A DNA stretch of 55,328 bases from Lysobacteraceae bacterium PS02065 (GCA_029959555.1 JASCPI010000034.1:1-55328), one strand, 5' to 3'. Positions 36,375 to 45,563 are shown, counted from the first letter of the stretch. The notes: generated by a model from the letters alone, not told the origin. Program-made: numbers and translations.

Positions 36375-36590
36375 GCGACCTGTGGATAAGCGGTGTGCAA
36401 GTCTTCGGGTTAGAATTATCCACAGATGACGCACATGTGAACGCTCGCGTTCTCCCCAGCGAGTTCCATCTTCAAAGCATTGATTGAAGAGGATTTATTG
36501 GCCAGATCAGGGTTGTCCACCGGCCCTGCTACCACCAATATCTTCTTAAAGAAAAAACCTTAGAAACAGTGACGAGAAGGGACCAAGACC
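36375..36590. other. Probable chromosomal origin oriC between dnaA and dnaN
   Basis: Two perfect DnaA boxes are present: TGTGGATAA (36381-36389, minus orientation) and TTATCCACA (36416-36424, plus). A degenerate box TTGTCCACC lies at 36513-36521. AT-rich stretches such as GAGGATTTATTGG and TTCTTAAAGAAAAAACC could be the unwinding element. Placement between dnaA and dnaN is usual. Box number is low, so more degenerate sites are likely to take part. Confidence 0.65.
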
Positions 36591-37691
36591 ATGCGCTTCA
36601 GTCTGAACCGAGAAGCTCTGCTCAAGCCGCTGCAACAAGTCGTCGGTGTCGTGGAACGTCGACAGACGCTTCCCGTGTTGTCGAACCTTCTCGTTCACGT
36701 CGGTCCGGACGGCGTGTCGTTCACGGGTACCGATCTCGAAGTCGAGATGGTCGCGCGCACCGCGGCCGAGGATCTCGTGGAGGGTGAGGTGACGATTCCG
36801 GCACGCAAGCTGTTCGACATCTGCCGCGCCCTGCCCGACGGCGTGCGCGTGAAGATCGAACAGAACGGCGAGCGTGTCGCGGTGAACGCCGGACGCAGCC
36901 GCTTCACGCTCGCGACACTGCCGGCCAGCGAGTTCCCGACGATCGACAACATCGAACTCGTCGAGCGCGTGACCCTGCCCGAGGCCACGCTCAAGGACCT
37001 GATGAGCCGCACCGCGTTCGCGATGGCGAACCAGGACGTTCGCTACTACTTGAACGGCCTGCTGCTCGACCTGCGTGACCAGGCGCTGCGCTGCGTCGCG
37101 ACGGACGGTCACCGCCTCGCGCTCGCCGAGACCAAGCTCGAAGCCGAGATCAGTGCACGCCGCCAGATCATCATCCCGCGCAAGGGTGTGCTCGAACTGC
37201 AAGGCCTGTTCGAAGCCGGCGACGGCACGGTCGACCTCGAGTTCGGTCGCAACCACCTGCGCCTGCGCCGCGGCGGCGTGACGTTCACGTCCAAGCTGAT
37301 CGACGGCCGCTTCCCCGATTACGAAGCCGTGATCCCGATCGGCGCCGACAAGGACGTGCGTGTGAGCCGCGAGGAATTGCGCTCGGCGCTGCAGCGTGCG
37401 GCGATCCTGTCGAACGAGAAGTACCGCGGCGTGAAGCTCGAGGTCAGCCCCAACAAGCTGCGCATCGTCGCGCACAACCCGGAACAGGAAGAGGCTGTCG
37501 AGGAACTCGAAGCGCGTACCGGCGTGGCCGAGCTCAGCGTCGGCTTCAACGTGAACTACCTCATGGACGCGCTCGCCGCGCTCGGTGGCGAAGAGATCCT
37601 TCTCAGCCTGCGCGATGCGCAGTCGAGCTGCCTGCTGCGCAAGGTCGATTCCGACGACACGCGTCACGTGATCATGCCGCTGCGCCTCTGA
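36591..37691 (+). CDS. dnaN: DNA polymerase III beta sliding clamp
   Basis: 366 residues, with three repeated clamp domains; the N terminus MRFSLNREALLKPLQQVVGV and the C terminus HVIMPLRL are canonical. The dimer encircles DNA and tethers polymerase III. The ATG at 36591 follows GAGAAGGGACC. A rho-independent terminator lies about 25 bases after the stop. Confidence 0.98.
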   Translation: MRFSLNREALLKPLQQVVGVVERRQTLPVLSNLLVHVGPDGVSFTGTDLEVEMVARTAAEDLVEGEVTIPARKLFDICRALPDGVRVKIEQNGERVAVNAGRSRFTLATLPASEFPTIDNIELVERVTLPEATLKDLMSRTAFAMANQDVRYYLNGLLLDLRDQALRCVATDGHRLALAETKLEAEISARRQIIIPRKGVLELQGLFEAGDGTVDLEFGRNHLRLRRGGVTFTSKLIDGRFPDYEAVIPIGADKDVRVSREELRSALQRAAILSNEKYRGVKLEVSPNKLRIVAHNPEQEEAVEELEARTGVAELSVGFNVNYLMDALAALGGEEILLSLRDAQSSCLLRKVDSDDTRHVIMPLRL

Positions 37692-37714
37692 CGCGCTACG
37701 CTGCATCGCCCTCG

Positions 37715-37756
37715 AGGCCCGCGTCTCCCGCCCAGGAGCCGCGGGCCTTTTCGTTT
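37715..37756 (+). terminator. Rho-independent terminator after dnaN
   Basis: AGGCCCGCG (37715-37723) pairs with CGCGGGCCT (37740-37748), and TTTTCGTTT follows. The stem is GC-rich and the loop 16 bases. It would reduce read-through from dnaN into recF. Confidence 0.75.
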
Positions 37757-37797
37757 GACGGGTTCGCCTCGAGCCCCGCAAGGACCATGGTTCCATC

Positions 37798-38871
37798 GTG
37801 CATCTCCGCGAGCTTCGCATCGAGAACCTGAGGATCCTCGCGAACGTCGATCTGGCGCTGTCGCCGGGTTGGAACGTGTTCGTCGGTGCGAACGGCGCAG
37901 GCAAGACGAGCGTGCTCGAGGCCGTGTTCCAGCTGTCGCATGGTCGATCGTTCCGCAGCGCGACGCGCGATGCGCTGACACGGCTCGGTACCGCCGGCCA
38001 CGCGACGTTCGGACGGCTCGTGCTCGGCAACGGCCAGGAACGACGCATCGGGCTTGCCCGCATCGGAGGACGACTCGAGGCGCGAGTCGACGGTGAATCC
38101 GTCGGCATCGGCACGCTCGTGCAGACCTGCGCCGTCGTCTGTTTCGAACCGGGCTCGCACGAGCTGATCCATGGTGCGGCCGAGGAGCGGCGGCGCTATC
38201 TCGATTGGGGTGTGTTCCACGTGGAACATGTCTTCCTGCGTGAGTGGCGTCGATACCAACGGGCACTCAAGCAACGCAATGTGCTCGTGCGCGAAGGCGC
38301 TTCGGATACCGTGTTCGAACCGTGGGAGATCGAGATGGCCGCGTCAGGCGAGGCGCTGACGGCCAGTCGGCGACGCTACCTCGACGCGCTTGCGGCGGTG
38401 ATCCATCCGCTGCTCGCGGAACTGCTCGGTGAGCTCGGCACGCCGACGCTCGGATTCTCGCCTGGATGGACGAGCGAGCTCACGCTGTCCGAGGCGCTGT
38501 CCGAGGGCAGGGGGCGGGATCGCGAACGTGGCCACACGATGCGCGGTCCGCATCGTGCCGACTGGACGATCGGCTTCGAGAGGGCGCCGCGTCGCGAGCA
38601 CCTGTCGCGCGGACAGGAGAAGCTGTGCGCGCTCGCCTTCATGCTCGCCCAGGCGCGTCTGCACGCCTCGACCACCGGTGACTGGCCGATGCTGTGCTTC
38701 GACGACATCGCGTCGGAGCTGGACCGTCATCACTTGCGCACCGTGCTCGAGGCTGCGCGCGCGAGCGGGGCACAGGTGCTCGTGTCGGCCACCGAGGTGC
38801 CGGACGAGATCGCGGGGATGGATCCGCCACCGCGCGTGTTCCACGTGGAACAAGGCGTCGTAAACCCCTGA
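37798..38871 (+). CDS. recF: DNA replication/repair protein RecF
   Basis: 357 residues. Walker A is GANGAGKTSVLEAV, the signature is LSRGQEKLCALAFMLAQA and Walker B is MLCFDDIASELD. RecF loads RecA at gaps with RecO and RecR. The start is GTG at 37798 (HLRELRIENLRIL follows). It lies between dnaN and gyrB as usual. Confidence 0.97.
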   Translation: MHLRELRIENLRILANVDLALSPGWNVFVGANGAGKTSVLEAVFQLSHGRSFRSATRDALTRLGTAGHATFGRLVLGNGQERRIGLARIGGRLEARVDGESVGIGTLVQTCAVVCFEPGSHELIHGAAEERRRYLDWGVFHVEHVFLREWRRYQRALKQRNVLVREGASDTVFEPWEIEMAASGEALTASRRRYLDALAAVIHPLLAELLGELGTPTLGFSPGWTSELTLSEALSEGRGRDRERGHTMRGPHRADWTIGFERAPRREHLSRGQEKLCALAFMLAQARLHASTTGDWPMLCFDDIASELDRHHLRTVLEAARASGAQVLVSATEVPDEIAGMDPPPRVFHVEQGVVNP

Positions 38872-38872
38872 A

Positions 38873-38881
38873 TGCTATACT
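38873..38881 (+). promoter_or_regulatory. Candidate extended -10 promoter of gyrB
   Basis: TGCTATACT, a TGn-extended -10 element, lies 67 bases before the gyrB ATG, overlapping the end of recF. The -35 region is weak, as expected for extended -10 promoters. Confidence 0.45.
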
Positions 38882-38947
38882 TCGGGCGTTGTTCCATGCC
38901 GATGCGCCGCACGGGCTGCATCGCGCCATAGCGTGCCGTGGAGGCCC

Positions 38948-41362
38948 ATGAGCGAGTCTTACGATTCAAGCAAGATCAAGGTCCTCAAGGGCCTCGAGGC
39001 GGTGCGCAAGCGCCCTGGCATGTACATCGGCGACACCGATGACGGCACCGGCCTTCACCACATGGTGTTCGAGGTCGTCGACAACTCGATCGACGAAGCC
39101 CTCGCCGGCTACGCGAACGAAGTCCTCGTCACGATCCATACCGACGGCTCGGTCAGCGTCGTCGACAACGGCCGCGGCATTCCGGTCGGCATGCACGAGG
39201 AAGGACGCTCGTCGGCCGAAGTCGTCATGACCGTGCTTCACGCCGGCGGCAAGTTCGACGACAACAGCTACAAGGTTTCGGGCGGCCTGCACGGCGTCGG
39301 TGTGTCGGTCGTCAATGCGCTGTCGCAGCACCTGTGGCTCACGATCCATCGCGAAGGCTTCGAGCACCAGCAGGAATACGCCCACGGCGAGCCGCAGTAT
39401 CCGCTCAAGCAGGTCGGGCCTTCGACGCGTACCGGCACCACGGTGCGCTTCCTGCCGAGCACGGCGACGTTCTCGGACGTCGAGTTCCACTACGACATCC
39501 TCGCGCGCCGCCTGCGCGAACTCTCGTTCCTCAATTCGGGCGTGCGCATCGCGCTGACCGACGAGCGCAGCGATCGTCACGACGTGTTCGAATACGCGGG
39601 CGGCATCCGCTCGTTCGTCGAGCACCTCGCGCACCTCAAGACGCCGCTGCACCCGAATGTCGTGACGTTCTCGGCGCAGGATGGTGCGATCACGGTCGAG
39701 GCCGCGCTGCAGTGGACCGATGCCTACCAGGAATCGACCTACTGCTACACGAACAACATTCCGCAGAAGGACGGCGGCACGCACCTGGCCGGCTTCCGTG
39801 CGGCGCTGACGCGCACGCTGTCCAACTACATCGAGCGCGCCGGCATCCAGAAGACCGCGAAGGTCGGCCTGTCGGGCGACGACATGCGCGAAGGCCTCAT
39901 CGCCGTGCTGTCGGTGAAGATGCCGGACCCGAAGTTCTCGTCGCAGACCAAGGACAAGCTCGTCTCGAGCGAGATCAAGGGCATCGTCGAGTCGTCGGTC
40001 AACGAGAAGCTCGACGAATTCCTGCTCGAGAACCCGCACGAGGCCCGCGCGATCGCGGCCAAGGTCGTCGACGCCGCGCGTGCGCGCGAGGCTGCGCGCA
40101 AGGCACGCGAGATGACGCGTCGCAAGGGGGCGCTCGACATCGCCGGCCTGCCGGGCAAGCTCGCCGACTGCCAGGAGAAGGATCCCGCCCTCAGCGAGCT
40201 GTTCATCGTCGAGGGTGACTCGGCGGGCGGTTCGGCCAAGCAGGGCCGCAACCGCAAGACCCAGGCGATCCTGCCGCTGAAGGGCAAGATCCTCAATGTC
40301 GAGCGCGCGCGTTTCGACCGCATGCTGTCCAGTGCCGAGGTCGGCACGCTGATCACCGCGCTCGGCACGGGCATCGGCAAGGACGAGTACAACATCGACA
40401 AGCTGCGCTACCACCGCATCATCATCATGACCGATGCGGACGTGGACGGCTCGCACATCCGCACCTTGCTGCTGACCTTCTTCTACCGCCAGATGCCCGA
40501 GCTCATCGAGCGCGGACACATCTACATCGGCCAGCCGCCGCTGTACAAGCTCAAGCAAGGTAAGCAGGAGCTTTACCTCAAGGACGATACCGCGCTCAAC
40601 GCGTACCTGATCGCGAACGCCGTGGACAATGCCGAGCTCACCTACAGTCCCGATGCGCCACCGCTGTCGGGCGCGGGTCTCGAGAAGCTGCTCGGCGATT
40701 ACCAGGCGGCCGTCGACCAGATCGACCGCATGGCCATGCGTCACGATGCAGGCCTGCTCCGCGCGCTCCTGCACGCACCCGCGCCGTCCGCCGAGGGCTG
40801 GGCCGACGAGCAGGGCCTGCAGGCCTGGCTCGGCGCCCTGCGCGCGCACCTCGCGACGAAAGCCGGGGCAGGCCAGCCGCGCTATGCCCTGCAGGTTCGC
40901 GCTGCCACCGCCGAGCATCCGGCCGCACTCGTCGTCGACCGCAGCCAGCACGGCACGACGACGACGCAGGTCCTGCCCGCGAACTTCTTCGCCGGCGGCG
41001 AATTCCGCGTCATCGCGGAGGCCGCGCGCCAGCTCGACGGACTCATCCAGCCCGGTGCGCGCATCGCCCGTGGCAACCGCAGTGCCGAGATCACCGGCGG
41101 TATCGCGCAGGCGCATGCCTGGCTCATGGACGAAGCCAAGCGAGGCCGCATGATCCAGCGCTTCAAGGGCCTCGGCGAGATGAATCCCGAACAGCTCTGG
41201 GAAACCACGGTCAATCCCGAGACGCGACGCCTGCTGCAGGTGACGATCGAGGACGCCGTGGCGGCCGACCAGATCTTCTCGACGCTGATGGGCGACGTGG
41301 TCGAGCCGCGTCGCGAGTTCATCGAGCAGAACGCGCTGCGGGTGAGCAACCTCGACGTCTGA
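38948..41362 (+). CDS. gyrB: DNA gyrase subunit B
   Basis: 804 residues, the long proteobacterial form. The ATPase part has EAVRKRPGMYIGDT and VDNGRGIPVG, and the transducer has a YTNNIPQKDGGTH loop. The TOPRIM has EGDSAGGSAKQGRNRKTQAI and DADVDGSHIRTLLLTFFYR, with the C-terminal insertion and RFKGLGEMNPEQLWETT at the end. With GyrA it introduces negative supercoils. The ATG at 38948 gives the canonical MSESYDSSKIKVLKG. Confidence 0.98.
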   Translation: MSESYDSSKIKVLKGLEAVRKRPGMYIGDTDDGTGLHHMVFEVVDNSIDEALAGYANEVLVTIHTDGSVSVVDNGRGIPVGMHEEGRSSAEVVMTVLHAGGKFDDNSYKVSGGLHGVGVSVVNALSQHLWLTIHREGFEHQQEYAHGEPQYPLKQVGPSTRTGTTVRFLPSTATFSDVEFHYDILARRLRELSFLNSGVRIALTDERSDRHDVFEYAGGIRSFVEHLAHLKTPLHPNVVTFSAQDGAITVEAALQWTDAYQESTYCYTNNIPQKDGGTHLAGFRAALTRTLSNYIERAGIQKTAKVGLSGDDMREGLIAVLSVKMPDPKFSSQTKDKLVSSEIKGIVESSVNEKLDEFLLENPHEARAIAAKVVDAARAREAARKAREMTRRKGALDIAGLPGKLADCQEKDPALSELFIVEGDSAGGSAKQGRNRKTQAILPLKGKILNVERARFDRMLSSAEVGTLITALGTGIGKDEYNIDKLRYHRIIIMTDADVDGSHIRTLLLTFFYRQMPELIERGHIYIGQPPLYKLKQGKQELYLKDDTALNAYLIANAVDNAELTYSPDAPPLSGAGLEKLLGDYQAAVDQIDRMAMRHDAGLLRALLHAPAPSAEGWADEQGLQAWLGALRAHLATKAGAGQPRYALQVRAATAEHPAALVVDRSQHGTTTTQVLPANFFAGGEFRVIAEAARQLDGLIQPGARIARGNRSAEITGGIAQAHAWLMDEAKRGRMIQRFKGLGEMNPEQLWETTVNPETRRLLQVTIEDAVAADQIFSTLMGDVVEPRREFIEQNALRVSNLDV

Positions 41363-41559
41363 CGTCGGGTGCGGCCGGAGTGCCGCATCGCCTGAAGGGA
41401 TCCAGCGCATTGCGGTGACGGTCGGGCGGGACCGTCATCGAACCCCGCGGGCGACCCCCGCGCGTTGAACGGAAGCGACGCCACGGGTCGTTCCACGGTC
41501 AGGCGCTCGGCTTGTACAGCCGGGCGCGCCGGCGGTACGCTCCGGCGACCCGATATCCG

Positions 41560-41577
41560 CTGTCCGCGTGCGGACAG
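41560..41577. promoter_or_regulatory. Candidate operator (CTGTCCGC palindrome) before the TPR gene
   Basis: CTGTCCGC-GT-GCGGACAG is a perfect inverted repeat 31 bases upstream of the TPR gene ATG. The same CTGTCCG word is repeated three times before tonB (42910-42937), so one regulator may bind both sites. It could also be a leader hairpin. Confidence 0.5.
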
Positions 41578-41608
41578 CCTTCCCTGATTTCCAGTCGAGG
41601 TGAACACC

Positions 41609-42892
41609 ATGACCTTCCCGAGGCTCGCTCGATTCGCGCTGTGCGCGTTCGTGCTGCTGCTGTCGACGGCGACGTACGCGCAGCGCAACAAGAAAGAAGT
41701 CAACGAGTATCCGAACGCGACGCGTACGGATCCCAAGAGCACGATGTCGGAGCGCGAGCAGCGCGACCTCAGCAAGGCGACGGATCTCGTCAACGACGGC
41801 AAGGGCACCGAAGCCATGCCGCTGATCGACAAGGCCCTCGGCAACGCGAAGATCGGCAAGTACGCCGAAGCGTACGCCTACCAGCTGCAGGGCCGCGCGA
41901 AGTGGGAGCTCGACGACGAGGCCGGCGCGATCGAGGCGACCAAGAAGGCGATCGATCTCAACACGCTGCCGAACAACCAGCACTTCCCGCTCATGTACCA
42001 GCTCGCGCAGATGTACGTGCAGGGCGAGAACTACACCGAGGCGCTCGCGACGCTCGAGCGCTGGGAGAAGGAAGCAGGCAAGACCACGCCGGATGCGCTC
42101 GCGCTCAAGGGCAACGCCTTCTACCGCCTCGACCGCTTCCAGGAAGCGATCGACACGATGAAGCAGGCGATCTCCACCTCCGAGACGCCGAGCGAGAGCT
42201 GGAGCCAGATCCTCATGGCCAGCTACTTCGAACTGAACCAGTTCGACGAGGCGGCCAAGCTCACCGAGGCGGAACTCGCCAAGAAGCCGAACGACATCAA
42301 GCTCATCAAGCAGCTCGCCACGATCTACGTGCAGGGTGACAACTACCCGAAGGCGATCGAGGTGCTCAGCAAGGCGCGCAGCCAGGGCCTCATCACCTCG
42401 GCGGACGACTACATGCAGCTGGCCAAGCTCTACGCGAACGCCGACAAGCCCAAGGATGCATCCGAAGTGCTCAAGGAAGGCCTCGCCAAGGGCATCGTGC
42501 CGGCCTCGCTGGATTCGCTGCGCCTGCAGGGCGACCTGTGTTCGCAGTTCGACGACGACGCCTGCGCGATCGACGCCTACACGAAGGCCTCTCCGCTCGC
42601 GAAGGACGGCAACGTCGACTACCAGCTCGGCTACCTGCTGTTCTACGCCGACAAGGCTGCACAGGCCAAGGAAGCCTTCACGCGTGCGCTGACCAAGGGC
42701 GGCCTGCGCCAGGAGGGCGAGACCTACGTCCTGCGCGGCGACACCGAGAACGAGCTCGGCAACGATGCGGCTGCCCTCGCCGACTGGCGCAAGGCGACCA
42801 CGTACCCCAGCGCGAAGACGATGGCCGAGCAGCGCATCAAGGCCGCCACGGGCGGTGTGAAGCTCAAGCGCCCCGTGAAATCAAAGACCTGA
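41609..42892 (+). CDS. Secreted TPR-repeat protein linked to the TonB system
   Basis: 427 residues. A signal peptide (FALCAFVLLLSTATYAQ) is followed by a charged segment and about nine helix pairs of the tetratricopeptide type (for example AEAYAYQLQGRAKWELDDEA, YTEALATLERWEKEAGKTT). Such proteins commonly precede tonB-exbB-exbD in Xanthomonadales and may act as a periplasmic scaffold. The ATG at 41609 is chosen with GAGGTG six bases upstream, although that also contains an in-frame GTG at 41600. Confidence 0.85.
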   Translation: MTFPRLARFALCAFVLLLSTATYAQRNKKEVNEYPNATRTDPKSTMSEREQRDLSKATDLVNDGKGTEAMPLIDKALGNAKIGKYAEAYAYQLQGRAKWELDDEAGAIEATKKAIDLNTLPNNQHFPLMYQLAQMYVQGENYTEALATLERWEKEAGKTTPDALALKGNAFYRLDRFQEAIDTMKQAISTSETPSESWSQILMASYFELNQFDEAAKLTEAELAKKPNDIKLIKQLATIYVQGDNYPKAIEVLSKARSQGLITSADDYMQLAKLYANADKPKDASEVLKEGLAKGIVPASLDSLRLQGDLCSQFDDDACAIDAYTKASPLAKDGNVDYQLGYLLFYADKAAQAKEAFTRALTKGGLRQEGETYVLRGDTENELGNDAAALADWRKATTYPSAKTMAEQRIKAATGGVKLKRPVKSKT

Positions 42893-42909
42893 TGAACCCT
42901 GTCATCAGA

Positions 42910-42959
42910 CTGTCCGCGCACTGTCCGAACCTGTCCGCCGGCTCTTGTCGGACAGGTTC
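42910..42959. promoter_or_regulatory. Phased CTGTCCG repeats and hairpin upstream of tonB
   Basis: CTGTCCG occurs at 42910-42916, 42921-42927 and 42931-42937, spaced 11 and 10 bases, about one helical turn. The last copy lies in an 11-base arm GAACCTGTCCG (42927-42937) that is exactly inverted at 42949-42959. There is no T run after it, so it is not a typical terminator. It looks like a protein-binding array or leader structure controlling tonB. Confidence 0.5.
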
Positions 42960-43066
42960 CGGGTGTTGTACCGTGACGGGCTCCGCTGTTTCGGACGCAC
43001 GCTGGTCACGCCCGTTGGGTACCCGGCCGACCGCCGGTCTCAATAACACTCGTTTGGTCTTTACCG

Positions 43067-43723
43067 ATGGCTGACATCTACAAACCCGACAGCGATTCAT
43101 TCAACTGGCGCCGCGTCACCGCGTTGTCGGGTGCGTTCCTCACGCACGTCTTCGCTCTGGCCCTGCTCGCGACCCCTCCGTCGCCGCCGCCGCCGAAAGA
43201 GAAGAAGGTCGACAACAAGGTGACGGTCGAGTTCATCGAACCGCCGCCGCCGCCGCCACCGCCGCCGCCTCCGCCTCCGGAGCCGCCCAAGAAGCCGCCG
43301 CCGAAGGTGATCGAGAAGATCAAGCCGCCGCCGACTCCGCCGCCGGAGCCGCCGCCGCCGGTGATCGTCGAGGAAGCGTCGCCGATGTCCGTCGCGGCGC
43401 CGCCGCCTGCGCCGCCGGCTCCGCCTGCGCCGCCGGTCGACATCGCGCCGAGCGAGAACATCAGCTACCGTAAGATGCGCCCGCCGAAGTACCCGCCGCA
43501 GGCCATCCGCCAGCACCAGCAGGGCAGGGTCATGCTCAAGGTGCTCGTGGGCCTCGACGGAACGCCGGAGGAGATCACGGTGGAAAAGTCCAGCGGTTCG
43601 CGTTTGCTGGACCAGGCTGCGATTGCAGCCGTCAAGACCTGGGTGTTCAATGCAGGCATGAAGAACGGCGCACCCGCCCGCGGGTATGCCTTGGTCCCGA
43701 TCGAGTTCAACCTCAACCAGTAG
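43067..43723 (+). CDS. tonB: TonB energy-transducing protein
   Basis: 218 residues. The short cytoplasmic N terminus is followed by a helix (LSGAFLTHVFALALLA) that should contact ExbB/ExbD. A long Pro-rich spacer (residues about 55-120, with a run of 13 prolines) spans the periplasm. The C-terminal TonB domain (KYPPQAIRQHQQGRVMLKVL, AAIAAVKTWVFNAGMKNG) binds outer-membrane receptors. exbB begins 21 bases after the stop. Confidence 0.95.
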   Translation: MADIYKPDSDSFNWRRVTALSGAFLTHVFALALLATPPSPPPPKEKKVDNKVTVEFIEPPPPPPPPPPPPPEPPKKPPPKVIEKIKPPPTPPPEPPPPVIVEEASPMSVAAPPPAPPAPPAPPVDIAPSENISYRKMRPPKYPPQAIRQHQQGRVMLKVLVGLDGTPEEITVEKSSGSRLLDQAAIAAVKTWVFNAGMKNGAPARGYALVPIEFNLNQ

Positions 43724-43744
43724 CCCTCATCTCAAGGTAGCGCC

Positions 43745-44551
43745 ATGCAGCAAGAAGCCCCTACGACCACGCCTGCGGATCAGTCAGGTGTCATTCCTCC
43801 TCCGGTGCCGGGTGGTGGCAACAACGCCCAGGCGATGTCGCAGATGGGCTTCGACCATCTGATCCACAACTTCGACGCGGTCGGTTGGGTGGTGTTCGCC
43901 ACGCTGATCATCATGTCGCTGCTGTCGGTGTACTTCATCATCGCCAACCTCATCCGCAACGCGATGGTGCGTTCGCGCATGGACCGCGTGATCCACACGT
44001 TCTGGGAAACGCCGTCGGCGCAGGACGCGATCCGCTTCCTCGAAGAGCAGCCGAAGTCGGAGCCGTTCTCGAAGATCGCGCTCGACGCCGCGCAGGCCGC
44101 GCAGCACCACTCGCGCCATGAGGGCAGCCGTCTCGTCGAGGCGCTGAACCGCTCCGAGTTCATCGACCGCGCGCTGCGCCAGGGCGTCGCCCGCGAGAGC
44201 ATGCGCCTCGAAGGCGGCCTGACGGTGCTCGCCACGGTCGGTTCGACGGCTCCGTTCGTCGGCCTTCTCGGTACGGTGTGGGGCATCTACCACGCGCTCA
44301 TCAAGATCGGCGCGACCGGCAACGCCTCGATGGAAGCCGTCGCCGGCCCCGTCGGCGAGGCGCTGATCATGACCGCGATCGGTCTCTTCGTCGCGATCCC
44401 GGCCGTGCTCGCGTACAACTTCTACGTGCGCAGCAACCGCCTCATCTACGCCCGCTTCGACGAGTTCGCGCACGACCTGCACGACTTCTTCGCGATCGGT
44501 TCGCGTATCGACGCCGCTGCGGCTCCGGCACCCGCCATCGCGAGGAAGTAA
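43745..44551 (+). CDS. exbB: ExbB proton-channel protein
   Basis: 268 residues of the MotA/TolQ/ExbB family. Three membrane segments are visible: VGWVVFATLIIMSLLSVYF, then VLATVGSTAPFVGLLGTVWG and GEALIMTAIGLFVAIPAVLA. With ExbD it uses the proton gradient to energise TonB. It has a longer Pro/Gly N terminus than E. coli ExbB. exbD1 begins three bases after the stop. Confidence 0.95.
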   Translation: MQQEAPTTTPADQSGVIPPPVPGGGNNAQAMSQMGFDHLIHNFDAVGWVVFATLIIMSLLSVYFIIANLIRNAMVRSRMDRVIHTFWETPSAQDAIRFLEEQPKSEPFSKIALDAAQAAQHHSRHEGSRLVEALNRSEFIDRALRQGVARESMRLEGGLTVLATVGSTAPFVGLLGTVWGIYHALIKIGATGNASMEAVAGPVGEALIMTAIGLFVAIPAVLAYNFYVRSNRLIYARFDEFAHDLHDFFAIGSRIDAAAAPAPAIARK

Positions 44552-44554
44552 GCC

Positions 44555-44962
44555 ATGGCCTTCAGTTCCAATTCGGGCAGTGGTCCGATGGCGGAAATCA
44601 ACGTCACGCCCCTCGTGGACGTGATGCTGGTGCTCTTGATCATCTTCATGATCACGGCGCCGCTGATGACCCACAAGATCCGCATCGACCTTCCGCAGGC
44701 CAATCCGAACACGCAGGAGACCACTCCGCCCGAACCGATCGATCTCGCGGTTCGCGAAGGTGGCGACCTGTTCTGGAACGACGAGCCGATCACCGAAGCG
44801 ATGCTGCAGGCCCAGCTCCGCGTCGCGGCGCAGAAGAATCCGCAGCCCGAGCTGCAGATCCGCGCCGACAAGACCACGCAGTACCAGCTCATCGCGACGG
44901 TCATGGCCAACGCCAAGAGCGCAGGCATGGTGAAGATCGGTTTCATCACGGCCCAGCAGTAA
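44555..44962 (+). CDS. exbD: ExbD protein, first copy
   Basis: 135 residues. The N-terminal segment INVTPLVDVMLVLLIIFMI carries the essential Asp in PLVDV. The periplasmic domain follows, ending in ANAKSAGMVKIGFIT. It forms the ExbB-ExbD channel. A terminator follows, so the second exbD may have its own promoter. Confidence 0.94.
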   Translation: MAFSSNSGSGPMAEINVTPLVDVMLVLLIIFMITAPLMTHKIRIDLPQANPNTQETTPPEPIDLAVREGGDLFWNDEPITEAMLQAQLRVAAQKNPQPELQIRADKTTQYQLIATVMANAKSAGMVKIGFITAQQ

Positions 44963-44989
44963 CACGCTCCACGTTCCATGCTTCGAAGA

Positions 44990-45018
44990 AACGGCGTCCC
45001 TCGGGGCGCCGTTTTCGT
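44990..45018 (+). terminator. Rho-independent terminator after the first exbD
   Basis: AACGGCG (44990-44996) pairs with CGCCGTT (45007-45013) around a ten-base loop with TTCGTTT after it. It lies between the two exbD copies. Confidence 0.7.
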
Positions 45019-45155
45019 TTGCGCGGGATCAGGGGACTTCCGGCAGCTCCATACGCGGGTGTACGCTGGACGCGTCGCGGTCCTCGATCCCGGCATGCCC
45101 GGTTCGACATCGCGACGGCCGTTGTCCGATCCTGCCACGTCGAGGAGATGCCTCC

Positions 45156-45563
45156 ATGTCGTTCGCCGTCGATCGTTCCACCACGTCCGCGCCGCTGAGC
45201 CAGATCAACATCACGCCGCTCGTCGACGTCATGCTCACCGTGCTCATCATCTTCATGGTCACGACGCCGATCGTGCTCAAGAAGGTGCCGTTGCCGCTGC
45301 AGGGCGGCGAGAACACGCCGCAGGTCGAGCCGCGCGTCCTCGGTGTCGCGATCCTCGACGATGGACGTCTCGTGCTCGGCGAACGGCCCACGACGCGTGG
45401 CGAACTCGACACCGAGCTGCGCATCGCCGCGGCGAACGGCCCGGTGCGTCTGGAGATCCGCCCGCAGTCGGGCTCGGCCTACGACGACCTCGCCCAGGTG
45501 CTCGTGCTCGCGAGCAATGCGAACGTGTCCAACGTCGGCGTCGAGGTGCCTGCGGGGCGCTGA
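45156..45563 (+). CDS. ExbD protein, second copy
   Basis: 135 residues. INITPLVDVMLTVLIIFMV has the essential Asp; the periplasmic part differs from copy one (PQSGSAYDDLAQVLVLASNA). Two unlike exbD genes after exbB are usual in Xanthomonadales, where the second is often dispensable for iron uptake but matters in other conditions. GAGGAGATGCC lies upstream of the ATG. The gap from copy one is 193 bases. Confidence 0.93.
   Translation: MSFAVDRSTTSAPLSQINITPLVDVMLTVLIIFMVTTPIVLKKVPLPLQGGENTPQVEPRVLGVAILDDGRLVLGERPTTRGELDTELRIAAANGPVRLEIRPQSGSAYDDLAQVLVLASNANVSNVGVEVPAGR

Noticed and set aside
38966..41410. Long minus-strand frame of about 814 codons opposite gyrB
   Set aside because: GyrB is intact on the plus strand with all its motifs. 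The opposing frame has no recognisable fold and mirrors GC-rich codon bias.
43240..43290. CCG repeat tract in tonB as a phase-variable tract
   Set aside because: It encodes the proline-rich spacer typical of TonB. The triplet unit would change length without shifting frame.
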